Source: Doryteuthis pealeii (lineage: Eukaryota > Mollusca > Cephalopoda > Myopsida > Loliginidae). From it: 64,000 nucleotides of DNA. Of the stretch, positions 33,550 through 44,783 are shown in pieces; position 1 is the stretch's first letter, and every line of letters starts with the position of its first letter. The notes beneath the pieces were generated by a model. The model was given only the letters and a program-made list of their open reading frames with translations. It had not been told where the DNA came from and searched no databases. The stretch lies in NCBI GenBank assembly GCA_023376005.1, contig CM042141.1, forward strand, positions 99,409,097 to 99,473,096, given 5' to 3'. The position numbers and the translations under genes were made by a program.

Positions 33550-33876
33550 CAGGGATTCTTGATAGCCTTTTAATTTAGTAAGTCCTGGGACGCACAGATT
33601 TGATTTGAATGAGTTCCAGGGAAATTTGATGGGTCCCAACTAAAGTTTTTTAATAGATGGAGTTTTTATCTATGAACAACTAAAGCCATCTAACCCCTAC
33701 CTTGTACCCCATACAGTGTAATTTGTTTCCAAGAAAATATTGAAATGCATTTACAGTTAGCTGGAAATGGTGGGGGAAGGAGAAAAAAACACTGGGACAC
33801 ATGGATACAATTTTTCTGCATCTTTTTCGATTGTTATGCATCAGGGACACAGGATGCGTACCTATCAGCATCTCTG
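33550..33876. mobile_element. MITE family B, copy with internal 40-bp duplication
   Basis: TIR-like ends CAGGGATTCTTGATAG and CTATCAGCATCTCTG. The AACTAAAG block occurs twice around 33640-33685. Confidence 0.8.
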
Positions 33877-34027
33877 TAAATATATATGTATATTTAAAAT
33901 TTGTTGGGTGTAGCCATTCTTGACACACTTATTTATTGAACAGTTAAAGAAGACAGAACTCACTGACAATTTCCTGTGAGATAAGCCTGCTTTGAAACAA
34001 CCGATTTCAGTACATATATAAATAAAT

Positions 34028-34305
34028 GGAGGTGTGTGGGTGTAATGGTTATTATTGTACAAAATGGACACTACAAGATGATTTCAAATCATGGATGAGA
34101 CTGTATGCATTTCACATAGCGCTAATACCCTTGGGAAAGGTATGCTTCCAACTACTCTCCCTCTAGCTATGGGTAAATAGGAGGGCAAACTGGGCTCTTT
34201 ATGGCAACCAGTCTAGTAGAAGGAAAACCCTGAATTCAAACCTCTGCTTAAAAATTGATCTTGTGTCACATCCTACTCATGTGAAGGGGTTGGTAAATAT
34301 ATGCT
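34028..34305 (+). repeat. tRNA-derived SINE family D, full length
   Basis: GGAGGTGTGTGGGTGTAATG head and GTGTCACATCCTACTCATGT tail, followed by GGTTGGTAAATATATG. Confidence 0.82.
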
Positions 34306-34593
34306 CAGTAAGTTTTTACTGCTAGTTTAAATCCATTATATCATTGAAGAGAGCTCATTGAAATCTTTCTTTTGAACATAAAATATATTTTTCTCTCCTT
34401 CCGCTCATCAAAACTATATTTATCTCAAAGCATTGATTAGAAAGAAAAAAACTGGCCCCACAGCAGGTATAAGAAAGGATAAACACACAGTGAGACTCAA
34501 ACTCATTGGTATTGAAATGATGAAAACCACCTAACTTGTCCCCTATTTTGTCTTGTGATCTATCTGCCCCCCCCCTTTTTTTCTATCCACACT

Positions 34594-34907
34594 CAGTGAT
34601 GCTGATAGCTTTTTCATTTAGTGTGTCCTGGGATGCATGGATTTGAGTTGAATGAGTCTCTGGGAAATTTGATGGGTCCTAACTAAAGTTTCTTAATAAA
34701 TTGCAGAGTTTTTATCTATGAACAACTAAACTCCTACCTTGTACCCCATACAATGTAATTCATTTCCAAGAAAATATTGAAATGTATTTACAGTTAGCTG
34801 GAAATGGTGGGGGAAGAAAAAAAAACACTGGGACACATGGATACGATTTTTATGCATCTTTTTAAATTTTTATGCGTCGGGTACACGTCCCTATCAGCAT
34901 CTCTGTA
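34594..34907. mobile_element. MITE family B, copy
   Basis: CAGTGATGCTGATAGC left end and CTATCAGCATCTCTG right end, nearly identical in order to 33550-33876. A SINE D tail fragment follows at 34915-34975. Confidence 0.82.
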
Positions 34908-35244
34908 CACTAGTATGTATTTAACAACTCTTCCACGCGAGCTGGATGTGACACAAGGTTGTGGACTGTAAACAGTAAATTTTATCATTTTCAATCTTCC
35001 CAGATTTCATTCTTAGCTAAACTAATACCAGATTCACCCACCTTTTTACTGTTGAAGTATAAACAGACAAACTCCAAGAAACTCTATTTATAACATGATA
35101 TCACATTACTTAAGAAGTTATTAGTAGTGGTATATTAATAACAACTAGCTAAAATTCCACTAGTTTTGATAATTAATAAGATACATTAAAAAGTAGATAT
35201 TTAGTTTCTTATATCTTGTATCTTCTCATTCTTCCCCTTATCAT

Positions 35245-35600
35245 ATGGAGCGGTAGTACCTGTTAGAGTCCCATCTATAGGTTAAATAGAGAAAAAAATG
35301 AGTTTTTAAAAATTGAATTTTTTTTTTTAAATTTTGAATACCCACCAAGCATGAATAGGACAAAACATCTTCAGCATAAAATAATCCAACAAGGGTTTGA
35401 CGTACTGTAAAATCCAACTAACCAACTGACCCAGAGTGGTAATACCTGCTAGGATCCCATCTGTGTTAAATAGATCAAAATGAGTTTTTTTTAAAATGTG
35501 TTAAAAAAAATGTTGAATACCCATCAAACATGAATAGAACAAATGTCTTCAGCATAAAATAACCCAACAAGGATTGACATGCCATAAAATCCAACAAACC
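35245..35600 (+). repeat. Repeat family A, two tail fragments in tandem
   Basis: Two successive copies of the last ~180 bases (each from GGTAGTACCTG or GGTAATACCTG to the CAACAAGG block), at 35245-35425 and 35428-35600. Confidence 0.8.
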
Positions 35601-35639
35601 AAACCCTTATCATATGAGATGAACATGTGGAAAATCTGT

Positions 35640-35846
35640 GGCTGTGTATTTACCCAACCCCTCCACACGAGCAGGATACAAAACAGTCAATTTTTAAGCG
35701 GAATTTAACAGTTTTCCTTCTCCTAGACCAGTTACCATACTAAGCTTAACTGCCGTACTATTTATCCATAGCTGGAGGGAGAGTATTCCCCAACGTTATT
35801 AGCGCTAAATGAAATGCAAACTAGATAATAATGGCTCTTTGACCGG

Positions 35847-35850
<4 letters not shown>
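35640..35850 (-). repeat. tRNA-derived SINE family D, partial
   Basis: Minus-strand tail (CCAACCCCTCCACACGAGCA) and body; its 5' head is missing and it adjoins a 55-bp TA run. Confidence 0.72.

Positions 35851-35852
<2 letters not shown>

Positions 35853-35910
<58 letters not shown>
35853..35910. repeat. (TA)n microsatellite
   Basis: TA run with one phase slip. Confidence 0.9.
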
Positions 35911-36256
35911 TTGAAAGGAAGGAAAAACTAAAAAAAACGATCATTCTGTAATAAATTTATTTCAACCAAAACTTAAAAGGTTTTTAGAAATTTAAATAAT
36001 TTCTAAAACTCCTTAAAATTTTTTTAGTCCCATATTTTCTGTTTGACACATTTTAGAGGGGTTCTGGTAAAAAAAAAATTTTCAGGTTTCCAATTCATTT
36101 CTAGCTGTGCCGTCTGTCTGATGAGACTAAAAAAAAAATTTTTTTTAAATAAAATAAAAATTTTAAGTAGTTTTAGAAATTTATTTAAGTTTTGGTCAAA
36201 ATAAATTTATTACAGAATGACGTTTTTTTTTTAGTTTTTCCTTCCTTTCAAAGGTA
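35910..36256. repeat. Fold-back element, arms ~100 bp
   Basis: GAAAGGAAGGAAAAACTAAA at 35913 pairs with TTTAGTTTTTCCTTCCTTTC at 36231. The arms continue through ATTCTGTAATAAATTTATTT and its complement. The loop (~36020-36145) is GC-richer (GTGCCGTCTGTCTGATGAG). Confidence 0.9.
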
Positions 36257-36424
36257 AATATTGCTCTGTATTTAATCTTAAAAAGATTATTATACATTGA
36301 GCTCTCTTTAGGGATTTATAAAAATTCTGTATTTGCACCTACTAAAACATGCAATAATTATACAGTGTGATTTTGAAAATCCCATGTAGAATCATCCCTT
36401 ACTACCAGTTTTTGGATACCTTAC

Positions 36425-36427
<3 letters not shown>

Positions 36428-36478
<51 letters not shown>

Positions 36479-36735
36479 CAACCCCTCTGCACAAACAGGA
36501 TATAACACATGGTCAATTTCTTAAGCAGAGTTTAACAGGTTTTAATTCAGTAACCAAAGTTAAAGAGCCCAGTCTGTCCTACTATTTACCCATAGCTAGA
36601 GGAAGAATAGTTGGATACATACCTTTCCTAAGGTATTAGTGCTATGTGGAATGCAAACAAACTCATCCAGAATTTGAACTCCTCTCATTGTGTCCATTTC
36701 CTATGACAGTAACCATTACACCACGTGCCTCCACT
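36428..36735 (-). repeat. tRNA-derived SINE family D plus adjoining (TA)n
   Basis: Full SINE on the minus strand (36476-36735). Its 3' end passes directly into a 45-base TA run (36428-36474). Confidence 0.82.
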
Positions 36736-36824
36736 ATATAAACAACATTTACTCAGTTACCAGAAGTAAAGAACCTAATTGTATTCCCTTAAAATATGAT
36801 GGATTAACTCATCTAAAACATTGT

Positions 36825-37205
36825 TCAACTAGAAATGGCGAGGACATAATGAGTCCAGGATGTCTGACATATTCTGCTTTTGCAGAGCCCGCTTTAAGAT
36901 GGAGTGCTTGAACCACCTTGTCTCAAATCTCCTATAGCCACCATAGACAAGTCTACAAATCGATCAGTTTGGAAAGCGATCAATTTGTAGCCATCCTCTC
37001 CCGATCGTCAACATTTATACCAAGAGTCTTAACGTTGTTCTTGACAACATCCTTAAAACTTTTCTTGACATTTCCCATGCTGGAGTTCAACATAAAACAT
37101 TTGCTTTGGGATTCTGCTGTTTTTTATTCTAACAAAATGTCCAATCCAGCACATCTGGCTACGTATGACATGCATTGGCTTGCAGGACAATGGCATTTAG
37201 CATGA
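36825..37205 (-). pseudogene. Non-LTR retrotransposon reverse transcriptase C-terminal relic
   Basis: The minus strand reads LRWAGHFVRI-like sequence, then SRIPKQMFYVELQHGK, KFKDVVKNNVKTLGINVDD and RERMATNRS. This is the standard LINE C-terminal pattern RWxGHVxRMxxxRIPKQLLYGEL...RFKDxxKxxLK. Stops and small frameshifts show it is dead. Confidence 0.8.
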
Positions 37206-37219
37206 AAGAATAAACATAA

Positions 37220-37730
37220 ATGTTGTATACCCTTCCTTTACTTACTTACTTCTATTCTTCTTCTGACGTTTTTTCTATCTTACGTCTTCTTCTAGCGTCT
37301 GGACTTCATCTTGAGGACTTCGTGTCTGGTCTTCCATTGGGGATTTCTCTTTATCAGAAGCCCTGTGTCATTGGTAGTTTTTAGATAATAACACAAGACT
37401 TCGATTTACTTAGATCATATTTTATTCGGAAATCCCCACCAGACTACCTGCGCAGATTGAGTCGGAGCGTGCATAACACGACTTACCACCGTCGTGGTTT
37501 TTGGCCAACTCACTAAAATCTATTTCTAATCTAAACCGGAAGAGGGTCTTTTCCACCGATTCTCACGGTATCCACCGGAAGGAAGGATCAGGACAGGTCA
37601 AGCCTTGTCATTCAAATCCTTCAAGGCTGTGGGCTGCAACTTATAACAGCCATTTTGATTTCTACACTACTGTACATAAATATTAAGAATCTAATAATTA
37701 TGTAACAATAAATGTTGATCTTTTTTGTTT
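37220..37730. other. GC-richer intronic block, possible LTR or old element
   Basis: The base composition departs from its surroundings (CACCAGACTACCTGCGCAG, CGTGCATAACACGAC). It ends with CAATAAATG at 37709. No coding frame is recognised; an LTR or decayed transposon is a guess. Confidence 0.3.
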
Positions 37731-38734
37731 ATATGTATATAAATTTGTTAATCCAAAATGGTTTTGGTCTTTGTCTATCATCAGAGGATTTTTATTTCAA
37801 GACTTGAACGTCTATAAATCCTATAAGATTGACTCAACATATGAATGAAACTTGATCTTTAAAACTTAATGATTTAAACATTTGATTTAGCTTGTCTTTA
37901 TGATTCATGATGTAATGGTTAGCAAGCTACTCTCCCAAATCCATTACTACTAAATAGCGAGTTCAGTCCTTGCTGAATGTCCCTTACTTGAAACCTTGTG
38001 TCACATCCTACTTGTAGCAAACAAATTTGGTAAATATCTAGTTTGTGTTTATAAAGTTTCCAATAGAGTTATATATATTTTGAACAAACTGCCTAATAAG
38101 ATCAGCTTTAGCTTACAGACAGACAGACGTTTGGTGAATTATAAGATTTTTCATTTGAATTTTGTTAGCAAGTTTATATTAGAATTTATGTGTTTGGTAA
38201 AAGGGTGCCTTGTCCTGGGTAAGGTCTGACATGATTAATCATTAATTAAATGTCAGCTCAGGAAATGTACATTTTTTTATTTTTTTTATTTACTAAAGTT
38301 TATTGGGATTGTTCAAGTCCTACCAACATGATGTCTATTTGTATAACATTGCTGGGTTTTGTTTTGTTGTTTTTTTTTTTGGGGGGGGGTTCAAAACTGA
38401 ATTTATTTTGTTTCTTTTTTTTTTTTTTTTTTTTTTTTTCCTCATTAATGGATTAATGTGATCTTTTATGTGGTTTATTTTGTATCATTTTACTTTTTTT
38501 TCTCTAAAGCCCAGAACCCTGTGGTTATTTCCTGAATCCTGTTATCAATTGCTGTTTCCTATAGAGTTGCTTCTAGTAAGTAGGTGTTTCGGGTTTGAAC
38601 ATTTTTTTTTTTTTTTCATACTTGTTGTGGCTTCTCTTTTACTAGTCATAGTTATATAATTTAGTTATGAATGACAGGAATCCTATTATTTTTTTTTTTT
38701 TTATTATTAGATTTTAATTTGGGCTTTATTTGTC

Positions 38735-39205
38735 TGAATTTTTGAGATGAGGTTTGATATATATTGTTTTGATTTTTCAGACTGTTGTCCTCATCTTTAT
38801 CATGATATATAAAAACACATTTCATTTGATGTACCCTCCATTGTTTTTTAAAGTAAATTACTTTTTAAATTATTGGGAGAATAACTGATGCCATTGGATT
38901 TTATGTTTCAAATTTCCAAGGAACGCCAATAAACAATTTAAAAAAAAAAAAATGATTGTGACATTTCTCGGATTAATGGGCATGCAAAAAAAATGACGTC
39001 ATTATTTGGATGAGATTTTTGCAATGCTTTGTTTGCTCTAGAAACAAACTATTTAAAATGATTTCCCAGGTTGAATCATTGCTATGCTCGGATAGACAAG
39101 TTACACCTGAAGAAGGCCAGAGGGTACAATGGCCGAAACGTGTTCTGATATATCACAATAAAGATGAGCACAACAGTCAGAAAAATCAAAATAATTCAGG
39201 TTTTA
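38735..39205. mobile_element. Fold-back element family C
   Basis: Left end AGACTGTTGTCCTCATCTTT; right end CAATAAAGATGAGCACAAC preceded by ACCTGAAGAAGGCCAGAGG and GGCCGAAACG. Flanked by homopolymer T and G runs at 38370-38445. Confidence 0.75.
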
Positions 39206-39629
39206 TTTAATTTATCTTTTGTAGACTTTTTTCACTGTCAGGCTTAAAGGTACATATACATAAAAGTATTTAATTTCTACCATAATTACTTATTATACGT
39301 CCAGTTTTGGGCTAAATAGTATTATTACTGTTCTTCTACAAGGATGAATTTGGCATTAAATAACAATAAGGTTGATATGCCATTAAAAAAAAAACAAAGA
39401 ATGAAGAAATTAATTATAAGGGAGAATGATAATGTATTATACCTTAGGACAAATAATCCAAACCAAAACAAAAATGTTGAAATTGATAAATCTCTTAAAT
39501 GTTACTAGCTTAAACTAAAAAAGAAAAGAAATAATCTCTCCACAAAAGTTCATGATATTTATTATAAAACAATAAAACACTTGATGATATAATATAAAGA
39601 TAGAATTGGTATATTTCCTGTCTGTATGA

Positions 39630-40048
39630 ATTTTTAAGATGAAGCTTGATAATTTGTGTTATTTAGATTTTTTGGATTATTGTCCTCATCTTTATTGTTA
39701 TATATACAACATTTCAGCCGATGTGCCCTCTGGCCTTCTTCAGGGGTTTCTTGTCAAACTTAGGAACTTTTAACAGAACTTCAAACTGAACCCTTAATTT
39801 AATCCAATGGGGTAAATTTTTCTCATTCCATTAACCATGATTACGTCAAGTCTGGCTGAAAGCACCAGTTCCTGCTAGATCACCCAAGTGAAACAGCAGT
39901 CAGCCTGTTTAATATATATTTTTGTGATCACTTAAGCAACAGCAGGTACTGTAAGTAACTGAGTTCTTTGTTTATAAAAATGACCTGATCCGGCATTAAA
40001 TGACCCAAAAAGGGTTGATATACCATAAAATTACCAAACCATTAACTA
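39630..40048 (+). mobile_element. Family C end with an inserted 5S-derived SINE
   Basis: The left part (39630-39760) is a family C terminus (GGATTATTGTCCTCATC, CTTCTTCAGGGGTTTC). From 39843 a 5S-derived SINE follows: GTCTGGCTGAAAGCACC, CTGCTAGATCACC, GTGATCACTTAAGCAACAGC, and tail GGTTGATATACCATAAAATT. Confidence 0.7.
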
Positions 40049-40289
40049 GGTACAAATGTTAAGCTATGTTAAGTATTCTATGTTATTTTCGCCTGTAGTC
40101 AGGATTGAAGTTTTGTGAAGGCTCCTAATTATGACATGAACATTCCCAATTTTCAACATGAAAAATGTTACTACTTGTTGGCACTTCTCTTCATCATAAT
40201 TATATAATTTACTTATGAAAGAAATCCTATAATTTTTTTAATTTTAAAAAAAAAAAGTTTTTTTAAATCTTTCTTTTCACCCTTAGGCT

Positions 40290-40722
40290 TTTGTCTAAAT
40301 TTTTGAGATAAGGCTTGATAATTTGCATTATTAAAATTTTTCACCCTGTTATCCTCATCTTTATTGTTTCAGCCAATGTGCTCTCTAGCTTTCTTCAGGT
40401 GTTTGTTGTTGAACATGGAAATTCAAACCGAACCCTTTATTTAATCCAATCACCTGGAGGTTGCAGGTTCAATCTAGACTACATACGAAAATAACATAGA
40501 ATACTTAATATGGCTTAACACTTGTACCCAGTCATGGTTAACAGAATGAGAAGAATTTACTCTAAAGATTTCAATAAAGGGTTCACTTCAAGGTTTCATG
40601 AAGGCTCCCGATTTCAATAAGAAACACCTTAAGAAAGTCGGAGGATTACATCGGCTGAAACATTAACAAAAGTATATAACAATAAAGATGAGGACAAGAG
40701 TCTGAAAAAATCTAAATAGTAC
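40290..40722. mobile_element. Fold-back element family C, complete-looking copy
   Basis: Begins TTTTTGAGATAAGGCTTGAT and ends in the inverted counterpart around AATAAAGATGAGGACAAGAG. The core includes a tRNA-like TTGCAGGTTCAATC. Confidence 0.72.
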
Positions 40723-40859
40723 AAATCAAAATATTTCATTTCTACTATTTTATGAGAAACCAATTTTAAAATGTTGTCAAATTCAGCAATAGATCTTTAC
40801 TTTCTGCTTTGTCTTCTAAAATGTCTGCTGTGCTGGCCACCAACAACTGTTACTTCAAC

Positions 40860-41700
40860 TTTATCAATGCCACAGAACCTTACAATGAACAAAACTATGT
40901 TCTTATTTTCCTTAATCTGTGACCAGTTACCCTTTTTATGCTTGCTTGCACCTCAACATGCCACCAGTGTACACTACTTTTAAAGGAAGCAATGACTTAC
41001 TGTTAGAATTAAATTAATTTTATCAATCTTTGCTTTTAAAAAAATTATCACTGTTGAATTGCTGCTTGTTAAAATTAAACAATCTTTGCTTTAAGAAAAA
41101 TTGTTAAAATTGAATTAATTTTAACAATGTTTATTTTAAAACAATCGCTGTTTAAATTAAATAATCTTTGCTTAAAAAAGATTGTTAAAATTAACTCTTT
41201 GCCTACCAAATTTCTCCCACAGCTGTACCAAATTTTCTTATCTCTATGATGGGATATTTCAAAGTTCACTATCTATTCACCTCAGAAGATGGCAGGGGTG
41301 TTCACGTAGTGATTTTTCAGTGTAAACAAGTGACATGTGCAAGAGCTGCTGCTAGCAGTTTACAGTAGGATCGCACTGGTGGAGAGCTGCTGTGAGTAGT
41401 TTAAAGTAGGCAAAATGTTAAGTTAATTTTACAATCTTTACTTTAAAAAAATTTGAATTACCAAAAATCAATGTCTCTTGCTTATTAATAAAATGAGCAA
41501 AAAAGAAAAAATGGAAACAACCACAAAATATATGGAAAGGAAGAAAATGTATGCATTCTATTTTATGAAAAAAAATTAATATGAAATATTCTTATTTTTA
41601 TTAATCTGTTATCATTTTTATACTTGCTAGTACCTCAACATGCCAGCAGTGTACACCACTTTTAAAGGAAGCAATTATTTAGTGTTAAAAATGAAATTTT
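40860..41700. repeat. Direct repeats and degenerate AATC/TTAA tandem array
   Basis: ACCTCAACATGCCA..AGTGTACAC..ACTTTTAAAGGAAGCA occurs at ~40950 and ~41630. Between, 41010-41200 is a decayed tandem of CAATCTTTGCTTTAA-like units. Confidence 0.7.
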
Positions 41701-41704
41701 AAAT

Positions 41705-42290
41705 ATCAAATATGGAAGGTGTTGGATAAACTTATAGAAATTTTTTTTTTTTTTTTAAATCAATAATGATTGATATGTTTTTGATATTTCAATAATATTA
41801 TTCAACATCATATTCAACATTTAAAATGAACATAGACATTTTTCTGTCATAGAAATTGATTGAGTTTAAAAAAAAAAAAAAAAAAAAGAAAGAAAGAAAA
41901 GAAAAAAAGGATTAAAGAAAATATTAGTCAAAATGTTTCATCTACAAGGTAAAGGTATCCGATAGCAAGTTAATGCAATTATTTTACCTCTAAAACGAAT
42001 TTTTAAAAATCAAATTATTTTCTCAAATTTAGGGTTGTAATCTGTATATTAATACTAAGCGTGTGGTGTAATGGCTAAAGTTTTCTTTTTTTTTTTTTTT
42101 AATGGTTTCTACCATTTTGCTATTTGATTACACATCTGATTAATTAGAAGGAATCTTGAATATTTACCCACAAATTTTATTAAAATTAGATTAACTAGTT
42201 GCTTCCCTTAGAACTGGTATACAATGATGATGATGTCTGATGTTCTAGTTTGTATGAAAATCTGGTAGCATCTTTTGTTGGTTATAGTAA
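41705..42290. other. Intron upstream of coding exon 1, unassigned
   Basis: AT-rich with poly-A (41868-41910) and poly-T runs. A pyrimidine stretch precedes the acceptor at 42312. Confidence 0.35.
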
Positions 42291-42312
42291 TTGTTTTTTG
42301 TTTTTTTATTAG

Positions 42313-42449
42313 GCATGAAGATGAGTTTTGAGAAATTATTGGCAGATGCCCGTTTGTTGGTGTCCAGATTAAAAGATCATGATTCTTTGGCAGATTCATT
42401 GATTGCCAGTACCAATTCATTACACAATCGGATTGATGCCATGAAACAA
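42313..42449 (+). CDS. FGFR1OP2: SIKE/FGFR1OP2 coding exon 1
   Basis: Acceptor TTATTAG, exon start at 42313, ATG at 42315 with a second in-frame ATG at 42321 (MKMSFEKLL). The second ATG would give a start closer to the vertebrate MSCTIEK. Residues 1-45 end at AMKQ, and the donor GTACGG follows directly. The upstream context is intron, so the ATG choice between the two is open. Confidence 0.92.
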
Positions 42450-42580
42450 GTACGGTTTTTTTTTTTTTTTTTTTCTTCTTTTTCTTACTTTTTTTTTTTT
42501 TCTTTTTTTTTTCTTTCTTTTTCTTTTTTTCTTTTTTTTCTTTTTTTCTTTTTTCTTACTTTTTTTCTTTCTTTTTTTTT

Positions 42581-42611
<31 letters not shown>

Positions 42612-44748
42612 CATTTTTTTCTTTTTTTTTTTTTTTTTTTCATTTTTTTTTTTTTTTTTTTTTTTTCTTTTTTCTTTTTTTTTTTTTTTTCTTCTTTTTT
42701 TTCTTTTTTTTTTTTTTTCTTTTTTTTCTTTTTTTTTTTTTTTTTTTTTTCTTTCTTTGTTCATTTCTGTACTTTAAAGATATCATGAAAAGCTTGGTAG
42801 ATTCTTGAAACTGCTTTACTAATTTTATTTTCATCGGGTAGAAATAATGTTTAGTTTTATAAACTAGATAAACTGTTAATCCATTGGCTTTGTGTCACGA
42901 AAATGCATCTAGTGATGCATCTCCAGTTCTAGAGCTCTGGCAAATATGGAGTCATCTCTTCATTACCATTACTCCCAGGTCCACTATGATCCAAAGTGGT
43001 AGTAGCTATTAGAGTCCCATATATATATTATATATATATATATGGTTGAGATAATGTTTAAAATGATTTTGAATTACATTAATACATCAACTCTTGAAAC
43101 CATATAATTGTATACAAATTATTTGTATTATAATGTAATAATTATGTAAAGCCATATAAAGGCTTGTAAATTATTAATGAGATTGAAATAGTTAAAAGAA
43201 GATATATAATTGTTAGCAAATTATTAGTATTAAACGGGAATAGTTACTTCAAACACCATCACTGTGCAAATTATTTGTATTAGATAGGAATACTTGAAAC
43301 CGTATAATTGAGTGCAAATCATTTGTTTCTCTGAATTGGACACATGGCGCAACAGTTACAGGCGTTGAGTTAATACAGTTCTAAGTGACAGTCATTTCTG
43401 GTCTGCTGGTTCAATCATGGCCAAGGGTTGACAGTAATATAGAATAATTAACTCAGCTTAACACTTGTACCCAGTCAGGGCTTCAATTGTTCTGTGTTAC
43501 AAATAAATACATCCTTTAAATTTTTTTCATTTTTCTTTGATTAGTAATCTCCACCCATCACCCTTTTTTTCTTCTTTTTTTTTAATTTATTTATTTATTT
43601 TATTTTATTATTTTTTTCCCTTTAATTTTGTTCTCAATTTATTAATCAACTTTATTTTCTTTTGTTGCAGTACCAAGATGACATCACGGAATTGAATGAA
43701 ATAGCACGGCATCGACCTCGATCAACATTAGTCTTGGAGATTGCGCAGGAAAACCGACAGATCCGTGAACTTCAGCAAGAGAATCGAGAACTGCGTCTAT
43801 GTCTGGAGGAACATAAAAGTGCATTGGAACTGATCATGCAAAAATATCGAGAACAAGTGATGCAGTTGATCCAAGGGAATAAATATGAAAAAACAATCAC
43901 TAGAAGTGTTGAACAAGGAACAGTATGTATTGTTTATTATCTTAAAAAAAAACAAAAACTTTTTTTTTTTTTTTCTTTTTAAAGTAGTAATGTATTTACT
44001 GACATTGCACTATGTCAGTCAAACACAAAGATTATTATAGTGGAGAACCATGCACAAACCGAAGCTCATGTGTGGTTAGTGTTTAAAAATTGCAGGAATC
44101 CAGTCAGCATTCCTCTTTTGAGGCACCTCAAGCACTGGACAATAAACCCAGCCCTGACCCTTTTAAACGAGGGTGCAGATGCTGCCTGGGATATAGCCCC
44201 CCTGGAATCACTCTGATATTAAATATCTCACCAATCCAATGGCTGAAACCACTGGACACAGAGCCCAAGGGCGGTAGTATATGAGAGTAATTCCAAAGTT
44301 AAGGTCTCCAAAATATTTAGAAATCACAGAAGTATTTATTGTTAATGATGTTTCCATCATTTTAAGTTTGAACATGTATCTATTTTTCTACATGATCAAC
44401 ATTTCAATCAATACATTTTTATAGACACTGTGGCAGTTTATGTATAACCCATGTCATACCAACTTCCTGTCATATTGATGAAGAAGTGTTAAACATCATC
44501 ATCACTGCAAACTCCCTAAACCACTTGCAGACATTTTTTTACATCCATTTTCATCATTTTAAAACCAAATAACTGCACGAACTTCACACTTGGTGGTTGT
44601 GTCAATTGGGAGCTCCCTCAGAAATGTCTACCATGCTAAGACAGGGAAGCACATATATGCAACAAGCAGAACAGTGTTGCCAATAGCCGCACAAACAGAT
44701 TACCTACATCCCCAGCGCTTAGGAGACCTTACTTTTGGGATTACCGTT

Positions 44749-44783
<35 letters not shown>

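Noticed and set aside
37220..37730. Additional exon or terminal exon of another gene
   Set aside because: The GC-richer block and an AATAAA-like motif are suggestive, but no frame shows a known protein and no clear splice sites bound it.
42420..42834. Long Lys/Phe-rich open frames on both strands
   Set aside because: They are translations of the T/C tract after the exon donor. The GT donor, family alignment and extreme composition show they are not protein.
44090..44284. Open frame after a CAG in the SIKE-family intron as a missing middle exon
   Set aside because: The translation ([16 protein letters not shown] and onward) has no resemblance to the SIKE/FGFR1OP2 middle region, and no good donor in phase was found.
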